Assembly: GCA_002432555.1 (NCBI GenBank)
Contig: DJFO01000354.1
Location: 17,747-23,022 of the forward strand
Reading direction: 5' to 3'
Source: Marinagarivorans sp. UBA5870
GTDB taxonomy: Bacteria > Pseudomonadota > Gammaproteobacteria > Pseudomonadales > Cellvibrionaceae
Length of the DNA stretch: 5,276 nucleotides
Position numbers and translations under genes: made by a program
Notes under the pieces: model-generated
What the model saw: only the letters and a program-made list of their open reading frames with translations
Database searches by the model: none
What the model was told of the DNA's origin: nothing
Shown: positions 1 through 5,276 of the stretch, piece after piece
Numbering within the stretch: the stretch's first letter is position 1
How the letters are laid out: every line of letters starts with the position of its first letter

Positions 1-862
1 TGTCGTGCTCGGGAAGCGTCGGAAGGCCAGTCCACTGCACGGAATGCAGCTTGTGGTGGACCATCCCGGCGTGCCGTTCGCCGGCTGGGGCTTGCATGCG
101 TAAAAACCAGTCCAATTCATAACGCACTTCATCCAGCAGGTCCGCAACTAGGTTGTTGCGCTCGGGAATGGCCATAGTGCCGTCGCCAAAGGCGGCAAGG
201 TTGCGACCAAACTGTTGACTGCGTTCGTAGAGATTGAGAAGCGTCCAGACACTGATGCCACCATTGACCACGTACTTGCCGTGATCGCCCGCGTCGTACC
301 AACCACCGCTGCCATCAAAAGTGCGACATCCCTCGGCGGCCGGCTGAGTAAAACAGGCGGCAGTGCGCACCCGGGTGTCCGGGTGTCCCGTATTGCGGGC
401 GAGCGCCGGCTCGGGAACAAGGTCGGCTTCTATCGGGTGGCCGGAGCGGTTGTGATAAAAATAGCTGAGCGCGTCGTATTTCATCCGCGTGAAGGCGTCG
501 CTGCGGATTTCAAAAGGAAAACTCTCTACCTGCTCATCGTCCTCGGCAATCGTCAAGCGGTAGGTGCCAGCCTGCGTGACCGCGCTGAAGTCGATGATGT
601 GCACCAGGTCGTTCGAGCCCGCATCCACACCGTGGTAGATCGTCGCTCCCGAACGCACCACCTGGTCCCCCTGCAGCAGCGACCAATTTCGCGGTTCACG
701 CGGCTGATCGGTGGGTGGGACTCGATAGGTTGCCTGCTTGACCATGGTCGGCAGATAAGCGTGTTGGTTGACGTGGATGCTTGGAGGGAAATCGCCTGAG
801 CCGGAGAAGGAACAGCCGGCCAAAAAGGCGAGTGGTACCTTGCTTAAGAATTTGCAAAACAC
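1..862 (-). CDS. Glycoside hydrolase family 9 cellulase (endoglucanase), lipoprotein, C-terminus cut by window edge
   Basis: The 287 visible codons encode the N-terminal part of a GH9 enzyme, a family that hydrolyses beta-1,4-glucans such as cellulose by an inverting mechanism. A lipoprotein signal peptide ends in the lipobox FLAG|C (residues 13-17, lipidated Cys17), so the enzyme is probably membrane-anchored and exposed to the periplasm or cell surface. Residues about 28-119 resemble the Ig-like domain that precedes many bacterial GH9 domains (opening HVNQHAYLP, closing FPFEIRSD). The catalytic domain begins near residue 124 with YFYHNRSG. The GH9 signature GGWYDAGDHGKYVVNGG (186-202) follows; Asp190 and Asp193 are the two conserved catalytic-base-region aspartates. 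The GMVHHK motif near residue 264 also fits. The catalytic acid Glu lies off the left edge. The GTG start at 862 is chosen because it gives a full signal peptide and has AGAGG six bases upstream; no nearby in-frame ATG competes. Family identity is very likely; exact substrate is not shown. Confidence 0.95.
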   Translation of the reverse strand, partial: MFCKFLSKVPLAFLAGCSFSGSGDFPPSIHVNQHAYLPTMVKQATYRVPPTDQPREPRNWSLLQGDQVVRSGATIYHGVDAGSNDLVHIIDFSAVTQAGTYRLTIAEDDEQVESFPFEIRSDAFTRMKYDALSYFYHNRSGHPIEADLVPEPALARNTGHPDTRVRTAACFTQPAAEGCRTFDGSGGWYDAGDHGKYVVNGGISVWTLLNLYERSQQFGRNLAAFGDGTMAIPERNNLVADLLDEVRYELDWFLRMQAPAGERHAGMVHHKLHSVQWTGLPTLPEHD

Positions 863-868
863 CGGAAG

Positions 869-873
869 CCTCT
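869..873 (-). promoter_or_regulatory. Ribosome binding site for the GH9 cellulase
   Basis: Read on the minus strand the bases are AGAGG, followed by a six-base spacer and then the GTG codon at 862-860. This site, together with the signal peptide that begins exactly at this codon, decides the non-ATG start. Confidence 0.65.
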
Positions 874-898
874 GAAGGAAATTTAACGCGATCTGAAA

Positions 899-904
899 AT
901 TATA
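899..904 (-). promoter_or_regulatory. Possible sigma-70 -10 box for the GH9 cellulase
   Basis: The minus strand reads TATAAT, a perfect -10 hexamer, inside a short AT-rich stretch of an otherwise GC-rich gap. Transcription would start near 892 and give a leader of about 30 bases before the GTG start. No good -35 box lies at 16-18 bases: the 17-base position reads CCCGTT, and a better TTGCTT sits only 13 bases away. If real, the promoter is weak or activator-dependent, which would suit an inducible cellulase. No CelR/LacI-type operator was recognised. Confidence 0.4.
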
Positions 905-1115
905 GTTAGGCGTTCTGAAGCAACGGGGAAATGTGCCGCTTCTATCGAATCTGTGAGGCCGCGTACCTGATACCTGCGCGGCGAGTCCAGCGGGCGAAAA
1001 GGAAACGCGCGGGCAATAGGGCAAATGTGTTGAAGCCGGTAGCTGCGGTCGGGACGAGTCGCGCCGACAGGCGTCGATGCGACTCGGGCTCCGAGCCGAA
1101 GCCTGCGCGTCTTGG
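905..1115. other. Intergenic stretch upstream of the cellulase, no gene seen
   Basis: No credible coding region was found. Plus-strand reading frames through here are continued into the neighbouring repeat array and resemble no family. A small perfect stem, CTCGG-GCT-CCGAG, lies at 1083-1095; with no T-run on either strand it is not a convincing terminator. This stretch separates the tandem barrel and cellulase genes and may carry cellulase control sites not recognised here. Confidence 0.5.
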
Positions 1116-1284
1116 CCTACGCGGGCTGCGCGCCCCGGCTCGGCCTACGCGGCGCGGCCTACGCGGCTCGGCCCAACCTACGCGGGCTGCGCGCCCCGGC
1201 CCGACCTATGCGGCCTACGCGGCTCGGCCCAATCTACGCGGCCCGACCTATGCGGCTCAACCTACGCGGCCCGACCCGACCTAC
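1116..1284. repeat. GC-rich degenerate tandem repeat array (CCTACGCGG core)
   Basis: Nine head-to-tail units begin with the 9-base core CCTACGCGG (variants CCTATGCGG, TCTACGCGG) and end in fillers such as CTCGG, CCCGA or CCCAA. They start at 1116, 1144, 1158, 1177, 1205, 1214, 1233, 1247 and 1261, with lengths 28, 14, 19, 28, 9, 19, 14, 14 and 19. A partial tenth core (CCTAC, 1280-1284) contains the complement of the TAG stop of the barrel gene. Units 1-3 (1116-1176) and 4-6 (1177-1232) form a higher-order duplication: 28-base units with the same first 23 bases, a middle unit 5 bases shorter in the second copy, and identical 19-base third units. Both 28-base units hold a GGGC-TGCGC-GCCC hairpin. 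On the minus strand each core reads CCGCGTAGG. Unit lengths that are not multiples of three argue against protein coding. Confidence 0.92.
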
Positions 1285-1817
1285 AGCAGCCAAAAGGTGG
1301 CGCCTAGGGACAGCATGGAGACCTCATCGAATCCGTCGATGTCGTAGTACTCGTATTCCCCGCGCACGCCGAAATTGCCGAGGGTGATGCCGGCGCCCAC
1401 GCCAACCGCGGGGTCGAAGCCGTCGTCTTTATAACGCTGCTGGGCGTTTTCGAAATCGGACTCCCATACGAAGCCACCCAATTTGCCGAAGACTTCCACC
1501 GGGCCGAGACCCATTGAAAGCACGCCGAAGGCATTAAAGCCGCTGATTTCCCCGCTGAAACCGCTGTCCTCCACTTTTCCGAAATCCACATACCCCGCTT
1601 CGGCCGCGAGCAGCGTGAACTTGAAACCGCCAAAAAGTTTGTAACCTATATCATCGTCTTCGACATCGATATCGCTGTTCGGCGACTCCAGGCCGACCTT
1701 GGCATTACCGAAGGACCCGCCCAAATAGAGGCCGCTTTCGGCGTGGCCGGTGGTTCCGGCGCAAAGGATCAGGATACCGGCGAGAATTTGGCTCAGGGAT
1801 TTAGGTTGCACACGCAT
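1281..1817 (-). CDS. Small outer-membrane beta-barrel protein (porin-family/OmpA-barrel-like)
   Basis: A complete 178-residue protein with a Sec signal peptide: basic start (MRVQPK), hydrophobic core ILAGILILCAG, and likely cleavage after GHA at residue 26. The mature ~152 residues begin SGLYLGGSFG and show alternating strands rich in Gly and aromatics (YKLFGGFKF, AAEAGYVDFG, GVRGEYEYYDI, LSLGATFWLL). This is the pattern of eight-stranded barrels of the OmpA/opacity type, about the usual length. An acidic stretch, DIDVEDDD, near residues 48-55 would lie in an early loop. The terminal residues are LL, not the usual final Phe. The ATG at 1817 is preferred over an upstream extension because of the AGGAG site seven bases away and the signal peptide that starts there. 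Its function, whether structural, adhesion or sensing, cannot be assigned. No promoter or terminator was identified. The stop codon falls in the tandem repeat. Confidence 0.85.
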   Translation of the reverse strand: MRVQPKSLSQILAGILILCAGTTGHAESGLYLGGSFGNAKVGLESPNSDIDVEDDDIGYKLFGGFKFTLLAAEAGYVDFGKVEDSGFSGEISGFNAFGVLSMGLGPVEVFGKLGGFVWESDFENAQQRYKDDGFDPAVGVGAGITLGNFGVRGEYEYYDIDGFDEVSMLSLGATFWLL

Positions 1818-1824
1818 GAAAACA

Positions 1825-1829
1825 CTCCT
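1825..1829 (-). promoter_or_regulatory. Ribosome binding site for the outer-membrane barrel protein
   Basis: The minus strand reads AGGAG, seven bases before the ATG at 1817. It is the strongest Shine-Dalgarno match in the window. It fixes the start internal to a longer open frame whose first 54 codons would otherwise place a non-signal-like sequence ahead of the signal peptide. Confidence 0.85.
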
Positions 1830-2024
1830 GAAAAGGAAAAGGTTTAGGTGGGTTTTGCGCCGGTCTTGTTGGTGTTGGTATCGACCGACTCGGGGGATGC
1901 TACAGCGCGGCAAGAGTAGCAGCTCAGAGCGGCTTTTGACAGTTGGGTAGCGGACTGCCGCGGCATCTGCCCGAGGCATTTTGTTGGCTGCGAAATCGCC
2001 ATCCCAGCCCTCACTTTCGGCCGG

Positions 2025-2041
2025 TGCATCCTATTGGTGCC
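2025..2041 (+). promoter_or_regulatory. NtrC-like binding site, distal
   Basis: TGCATCCTATTGGTGCC matches the dyad TGCACC-N5-GGTGCA at 10 of 12 defined positions, five in each half, and shares TATTGGTGC with the well-known enteric glnA enhancer site. Its centre lies about 270 bases upstream of the predicted sigma-54 start point, an acceptable enhancer distance. Binding of NtrC (or an equivalent nitrogen response regulator) is inferred from sequence alone. Confidence 0.65.
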
Positions 2042-2119
2042 ACTCGGCGCAATCTTGGAGATATTTTCGATACTCGGAAGCGGGCTTGTGCCCTCTAATG
2101 AGATCTGTGTGCTTCAAAC

Positions 2120-2136
2120 TGCACCAAAATAGCGAT
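2120..2136 (+). promoter_or_regulatory. Possible second NtrC-like site, proximal, one good half
   Basis: TGCACCAAAATAGCGAT has a perfect left half (TGCACC) and an A-rich centre, but only two of six matches in the right half. It begins 95 bases after the distal site, about nine helical turns, so the two would face the same side of the DNA. Its centre is about 178 bases upstream of the predicted start point. The weak right half makes it a lower-affinity candidate that might depend on cooperative binding. Confidence 0.4.
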
Positions 2137-2149
2137 CACAGGGCCGGTT

Positions 2150-2185
2150 CATCCCGCTGCGCAGCGCGGCTGCGGAAGTGGGATG
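2150..2185. repeat. Imperfect inverted repeat / hairpin between enhancer sites and promoter
   Basis: An outer 6-bp stem (CATCCC at 2150-2155, GGGATG at 2180-2185) encloses an inner perfect hairpin CGCAGC-GCG-GCTGCG at 2160-2174, separated by a small internal loop. There is no T-run, so it is not a typical intrinsic terminator. It sits between the NtrC-like sites and the -24/-12 promoter, where DNA bending matters. It may be a palindromic extragenic repeat or a protein-binding dyad; the sequence does not decide. Confidence 0.6.
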
Positions 2186-2279
2186 GGAAAGCGCTCTCAC
2201 CAGAAAAAGCTAGTGCGATAAGGACTTACGGAGAGTGGATACGGCTCTACGCGGGCATTGCGCAAGCCTAGACGATGTC

Positions 2280-2295
2280 TGGCATAGGCCTTGCT
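2280..2295 (+). promoter_or_regulatory. Sigma-54 (-24/-12) promoter for the nitrate reductase gene
   Basis: TGGCATAGGCCTTGCT matches the consensus TGGCACG-N4-TTGCW at every defined position except two, with the required GG and GC pairs separated by exactly ten bases. The predicted start point is near 2306, leaving a leader of about 33 bases before the ATG at 2339. It lies directly upstream of a nitrogen-assimilation gene and downstream of NtrC-like sites, the expected arrangement for enhancer-dependent transcription under nitrogen limitation. Confidence 0.82.
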
Positions 2296-2338
2296 GAGCC
2301 GGATTTTCAGGCTTCCGGGCCCCGACGTTGGACACGCT

Positions 2339-5276
2339 ATGACTGAACCCCTCCGAACCATCGCCAGTGTGTGCCCGTATTGCGGCGTCGGTTGCGGCCT
2401 CTTGTTGGAGACGGACGGTCGCAAGGTCACTAAAGTGTCCGGCGATAAAAACCACCCGACCAACTTCGGCCGCTTGTGCACCAAAGGTTCCACCAGCGCA
2501 ATAGCCCTCGCCAATTCCGGTCGCATGGAGTCCGCGTTTGTGCGCAGCGAGCGCGGTCGCCCGCCGGTGCAGACGTCCATGGATCAGGCGATCACCGCCA
2601 CGGCGCGCCGGTTGCGCTCGGTGCTCGATCAATACGGACCGGATGCCCTGTCGTTTTACGTCTCGGGCCAGATGTCGACGGAAGCCCAATACCTGGTCAA
2701 CAAACTGGCCAAAGGGTACGTCGGCACCAACAACATAGAGTCCAACTCGCGGCTGTGCATGGCGAGTGCCGGGGCGGGTTACAAACTTTCCCTTGGCGCC
2801 GACGCGCCGCCGGGGTCGTATCAGGATTTCGACGAGGCGGACCTCTTTTTCGTGATCGGCGCCAACATGGCCGACTGCCACCCCATTCTCTATTTGAGGA
2901 TGATGGATCGAGTCAAGGCGGGCGCCAAGCTGATTGTGGTTGATCCCCGCCGGACTCTCACCGCCGAAAAAGCCGATCTGTTTCTCCAGATTAAACCCGG
3001 CACCGATCTCGCTCTGCTCAACGGGTTGCTGCATCTTCTCCTCGCTGCGGGCAAGGTCGACTTCGATTTTATAACGCGTCATACCCAGGGGTGGGAGGCG
3101 ATGCCGGCGATGCTCGCAGAGTACACACCGGCGCACGTCAGTTCCGTTACGGGACTCCCGGAGTCCGCAGTCATTCGCGCTGCGGAGCTGGTGGGTGCAG
3201 CCCCCCGGTTCATGACCTGCTGGACCATGGGTTTGAACCAGAGCTCCCACGGTACCTGGAACACCAATGCCATCTGCAATCTGCATTTAGCCACCGGCCA
3301 GATCTGTAAGCCGGGCAGTGGACCTTTCTCCCTCACCGGACAACCCAACGCCATGGGCGGACGCGAAATGGGTTATATGGGTCCCGGCCTGCCTGGGCAG
3401 CGCACCTTACTCGCCGAGCAGGATCGCGCATTCGTGGAAGACCTTTGGGGTATCCAACCCGGTAGCATCGGCACCCGCCTCGGAAAAGGTACGGTGGATA
3501 TGTTCCAGCGTTTGGCCGCCGGCGATATCAAAGCATGCTGGATTATTTGTACGAATCCCGTCGCAACCGTGCCCAACCGCAAAATTGTTATCGAAGGCCT
3601 GCGCAACGCGGAGCTGGTGATCGCTCAGGACGCTTTTCTCGATACGGAAACCAACCGTTACGCGGACATACTGCTACCGGGGGCGCTCTGGGCCGAGGCC
3701 GAAGGCGTAATGATCAATTCCGAACGCAACCTCACTCTGATGCAAGCGGCCGTGCCGCCACCGGGGGAGGCCCTGCCGGACTGGCAGATAGTGGCGCGCG
3801 TCGCTTGCGAAATGGGTTATGCGGCCGGTTTTAACTATGCCTCCGCAGAAGAGGTGTTTGAGGAGATCAAACGCGCGTACAACCCCAAAACCGGTTACGA
3901 CTTGCGCGGTGTCAGTTACGACCGCCTGCGCGAGACGCCGGTGCAATGGCCGTGCGCCAGCGCGGCGAGCGACCACCGCAATCCGATCCGCTATCGCAAC
4001 GACGGCGTCAACCAACCGCTGAAAATCAATCCGGACGGCAGCAGGCCCGAGCTGGTGTTTGCCACAGATTCCGGCCGCGCTGTCTTTTTCCCGCGGCCGC
4101 ATCTGGATCCGGAGGAGATGCCGGACCAGGATTTTCCTTTCATGCTCAACACCGGGCGCCTGCAACATCAGTGGCACACCATGACCAAGACCGGCAAGGT
4201 GCCCACGCTGAATAAATTAAATCCGGGGCCCTTCGTGGAAATTCACCCGGAGGACGCCGCCGAGTTAGGGGTTCGCACGAAAGACAAAGTGGAAATTCGC
4301 TCTCGGCGCGGCTTTGCGGTACTGCCGGCGGTGGTGACCGACCGGGTTCTGCCCGGGAGCTGCTTTGCCCCTTTTCACTGGAATGATCTCTACGGCGATG
4401 ATCTGGCGATCAACGCCGTGACGAGCGACCGGGTAGATCCCATATCTCAACAGCCGGAACTCAAGATTTGCGCGGTCGCCCTGACTCGGGTCGCCGTCAT
4501 AGCGTCGGACACTGCTGCGCGGTCGGAGGCGGTTACGTCCGGCGGCAGCTCCGCCTGGACTTTCGCCGCTCCCGCGGAGGCGACCGCCGCGGCCCTAGTG
4601 GCGGAATTCGCGGCGGCCGTCGGCGTGGTCGCTGAGGCGCCGCCCGTTTTCAGTGCGACCGAACGCAATTACCTGGGCGGCTACGTCAGTGGACTGCAGG
4701 CGACGGTTGGCCAGTTGGCAGCCGTACCGGCACTGCCATCGGATGCGCCCTTTGCCGACGCCCATCGCACCTGGGTAAACGGTCTGCTCGCGGGCATGTT
4801 TAGCCGCGTGCTGCCCTTAGGCGCGTCCGCGCCCGCGGCGGCGAAACCGCGTGTCACCCTGCTGTGGGCTTCTCAGACCGGCAACGCCGAGGCACTCGCC
4901 GAAGGGTTTGCCGGGCAGCTGCGCGACAGCGGCTGGGCGGTGAATCTGCAAGCGATGAATGACTACAGCCTGGAGCAGCTTCGCCAGGATCGCCACGCTC
5001 TCTTTGTGACCAGCACCTTCGGCGCTGGCGATGCGCCGGACAACGGTAACGATTTTTGGGGACAGCTCCAGACCGGCAGCGGCGATCCGCTGCGGCAGCT
5101 GGAGTTTGCGCTGCTCGCTCTGGGTGACTCCAACTACGATCAGTTCTGCGGCCATGGCAAAAAACTCTTTGCCCGGCTCGAAGCGCTCGGGGCGCGCCCC
5201 CTGACGGAGCGCGTCGACTGCGATACTGACTACAGCAAACCCGCCGCCGCCTGGTTCGCCCGGGTATGTGAACGCC
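2339..5276 (+). CDS. nasA: Assimilatory nitrate reductase fused to a flavodoxin/diflavin reductase module, C-terminus cut by window edge
   Basis: The 979 visible codons run unbroken off the right edge. The enzyme reduces nitrate to nitrite at a bis-MGD molybdenum site. Residues 12-47 hold the [4Fe-4S] motif CPYCGVGC...C (Cys12, 15, 19, 47), followed by the conserved Lys49. Cys140 in SNSRLCM is the predicted Mo ligand. Core signatures follow (MGLNQSSHGT near 297-306, GQPNAMGGREMG at 334-345), and the dinucleotide-binding domain (about 590-715) contains LNTGRLQHQWHTMT and ends DPISQQPELK. An Ala-rich linker leads to FSATERNYLGGYVSGL (771-786) and AHRTWVNGLLAGMFSR (808-823), like segments preceding CysJ-type flavodoxin domains. 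The flavodoxin domain starts near 838 with FMN loops SQTGNAE (845-851), STFGAGD (892-898) and LGDSNYDQF (928-936). FAD- and NAD(P)H-binding domains are expected beyond the edge (inference). No Tat signal means it is cytoplasmic. The ATG is favoured by the immediate iron-sulfur motif; the Shine-Dalgarno (GGA, six bases away) is weak. Confidence 0.96.
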   Translation, partial: MTEPLRTIASVCPYCGVGCGLLLETDGRKVTKVSGDKNHPTNFGRLCTKGSTSAIALANSGRMESAFVRSERGRPPVQTSMDQAITATARRLRSVLDQYGPDALSFYVSGQMSTEAQYLVNKLAKGYVGTNNIESNSRLCMASAGAGYKLSLGADAPPGSYQDFDEADLFFVIGANMADCHPILYLRMMDRVKAGAKLIVVDPRRTLTAEKADLFLQIKPGTDLALLNGLLHLLLAAGKVDFDFITRHTQGWEAMPAMLAEYTPAHVSSVTGLPESAVIRAAELVGAAPRFMTCWTMGLNQSSHGTWNTNAICNLHLATGQICKPGSGPFSLTGQPNAMGGREMGYMGPGLPGQRTLLAEQDRAFVEDLWGIQPGSIGTRLGKGTVDMFQRLAAGDIKACWIICTNPVATVPNRKIVIEGLRNAELVIAQDAFLDTETNRYADILLPGALWAEAEGVMINSERNLTLMQAAVPPPGEALPDWQIVARVACEMGYAAGFNYASAEEVFEEIKRAYNPKTGYDLRGVSYDRLRETPVQWPCASAASDHRNPIRYRNDGVNQPLKINPDGSRPELVFATDSGRAVFFPRPHLDPEEMPDQDFPFMLNTGRLQHQWHTMTKTGKVPTLNKLNPGPFVEIHPEDAAELGVRTKDKVEIRSRRGFAVLPAVVTDRVLPGSCFAPFHWNDLYGDDLAINAVTSDRVDPISQQPELKICAVALTRVAVIASDTAARSEAVTSGGSSAWTFAAPAEATAAALVAEFAAAVGVVAEAPPVFSATERNYLGGYVSGLQATVGQLAAVPALPSDAPFADAHRTWVNGLLAGMFSRVLPLGASAPAAAKPRVTLLWASQTGNAEALAEGFAGQLRDSGWAVNLQAMNDYSLEQLRQDRHALFVTSTFGAGDAPDNGNDFWGQLQTGSGDPLRQLEFALLALGDSNYDQFCGHGKKLFARLEALGARPLTERVDCDTDYSKPAAAWFARVCER

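Larger units (their letters stand above)
1818..2338. promoter_or_regulatory. Divergent intergenic control region between the barrel gene and the nitrate reductase
   Basis: This 521-base region has no credible gene. A 96-codon plus-strand frame starting with TTG at 1981 lacks a ribosome binding site, resembles no family and runs through the control sites. The right half carries two NtrC-like sites, a hairpin and a sigma-54 promoter, all oriented towards the nitrate reductase. No clear sigma-70 promoter was found for the barrel gene on the other side. Confidence 0.7.

Noticed and set aside
215..799. 194-codon plus-strand frame opposite the cellulase
   Set aside because: It is antisense to a frame with clear GH9 motifs and signal peptide; its own translation shows no recognisable domain.
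1083..1095. Intrinsic terminator for the barrel gene
   Set aside because: A 5-bp stem with a 3-base loop exists but no T-run follows on either strand, and it lies about 190 bases past the stop codon.
1116..1284. CRISPR array
   Set aside because: The repeated core is only 9 bases, spacers are 0-19 bases and themselves repetitive, and no cas gene is present.
931..1387. Overlapping plus-strand reading frames (931-1347, 1077-1307, 1112-1387) with Ala/Arg/Pro-rich repetitive translations
   Set aside because: All frames are open because the GC-rich repeat lacks plus-strand stops. Unit lengths are not multiples of three, so no periodic peptide is preserved, and no ribosome binding site or family resemblance is seen.
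1936..1941. Perfect TTGACA on the plus strand as a -35 box
   Set aside because: No -10-like hexamer occurs 16-18 bases downstream (CGCGGC region), and it is not followed by a gene at a sensible distance.
1818..1979. N-terminal extension of the barrel protein to an upstream ATG at 1979
   Set aside because: The internal ATG at 1817 has a strong AGGAG site and begins a proper signal peptide; the extension would bury the signal peptide at residue 55.
1981..2271. 96-codon plus-strand frame in the intergenic region
   Set aside because: TTG start, no ribosome binding site, no resemblance to any family, and it overlaps the NtrC-like sites and hairpin.
2210..3286. 358-codon minus-strand frame opposite the nitrate reductase start, plus smaller antisense frames to 5155
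   Set aside because: The plus strand encodes an unbroken nitrate reductase with all cofactor motifs. The antisense frames are by-products of GC-rich codon usage; this one also covers the sigma-54 promoter.

Overview
The window looks like part of a GC-rich gammaproteobacterial chromosome. The best guess is a marine or plant-polysaccharide-degrading lineage such as the Cellvibrio/Saccharophagus/Teredinibacter/Microbulbifer group. That placement is an inference from gene content: a lipoprotein family 9 cellulase, a small Gram-negative outer-membrane barrel, and an assimilatory nitrate reductase fused to a flavodoxin-type electron-transfer module behind a sigma-54 promoter. No rRNA or other taxonomic marker is present.

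Layout. Positions 1-862 (minus strand) hold the first 287 codons of a GH9 endoglucanase with a lipoprotein signal peptide and a GTG start; its catalytic C-terminal part lies beyond the left edge. A 418-base gap follows. It carries a possible promoter for the cellulase (899-904) and a GC-rich degenerate tandem array (1116-1284) whose last partial unit contains the stop codon of the next gene. Positions 1281-1817 (minus) encode a complete 178-residue outer-membrane beta-barrel protein with a strong ribosome binding site. A 521-base divergent intergenic region (1818-2338) carries two NtrC-like sites, a strong hairpin and a near-consensus -24/-12 promoter. From 2339 to the right edge (plus strand) runs an unbroken frame of 979 codons for a NasA-type nitrate reductase fused to a flavodoxin domain. 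Its expected FAD/NAD(P)H-binding C-terminus is outside the window.

How the parts fit. The nitrate reductase is predicted to be cytoplasmic and assimilatory, drawing electrons through its own fused flavin module instead of a separate reductase subunit. The upstream sites suggest that it is switched on by NtrC and sigma-54 under nitrogen limitation. The cellulase and the barrel protein share a strand, but 418 bases and the repeat array separate them, so they are probably not one operon. Nothing in the sequence ties them functionally to nitrate assimilation.

The points most worth a second look are the sigma-54/NtrC control region, the fused nitrate reductase architecture, and the repeat array with its internal ~60-bp duplication.
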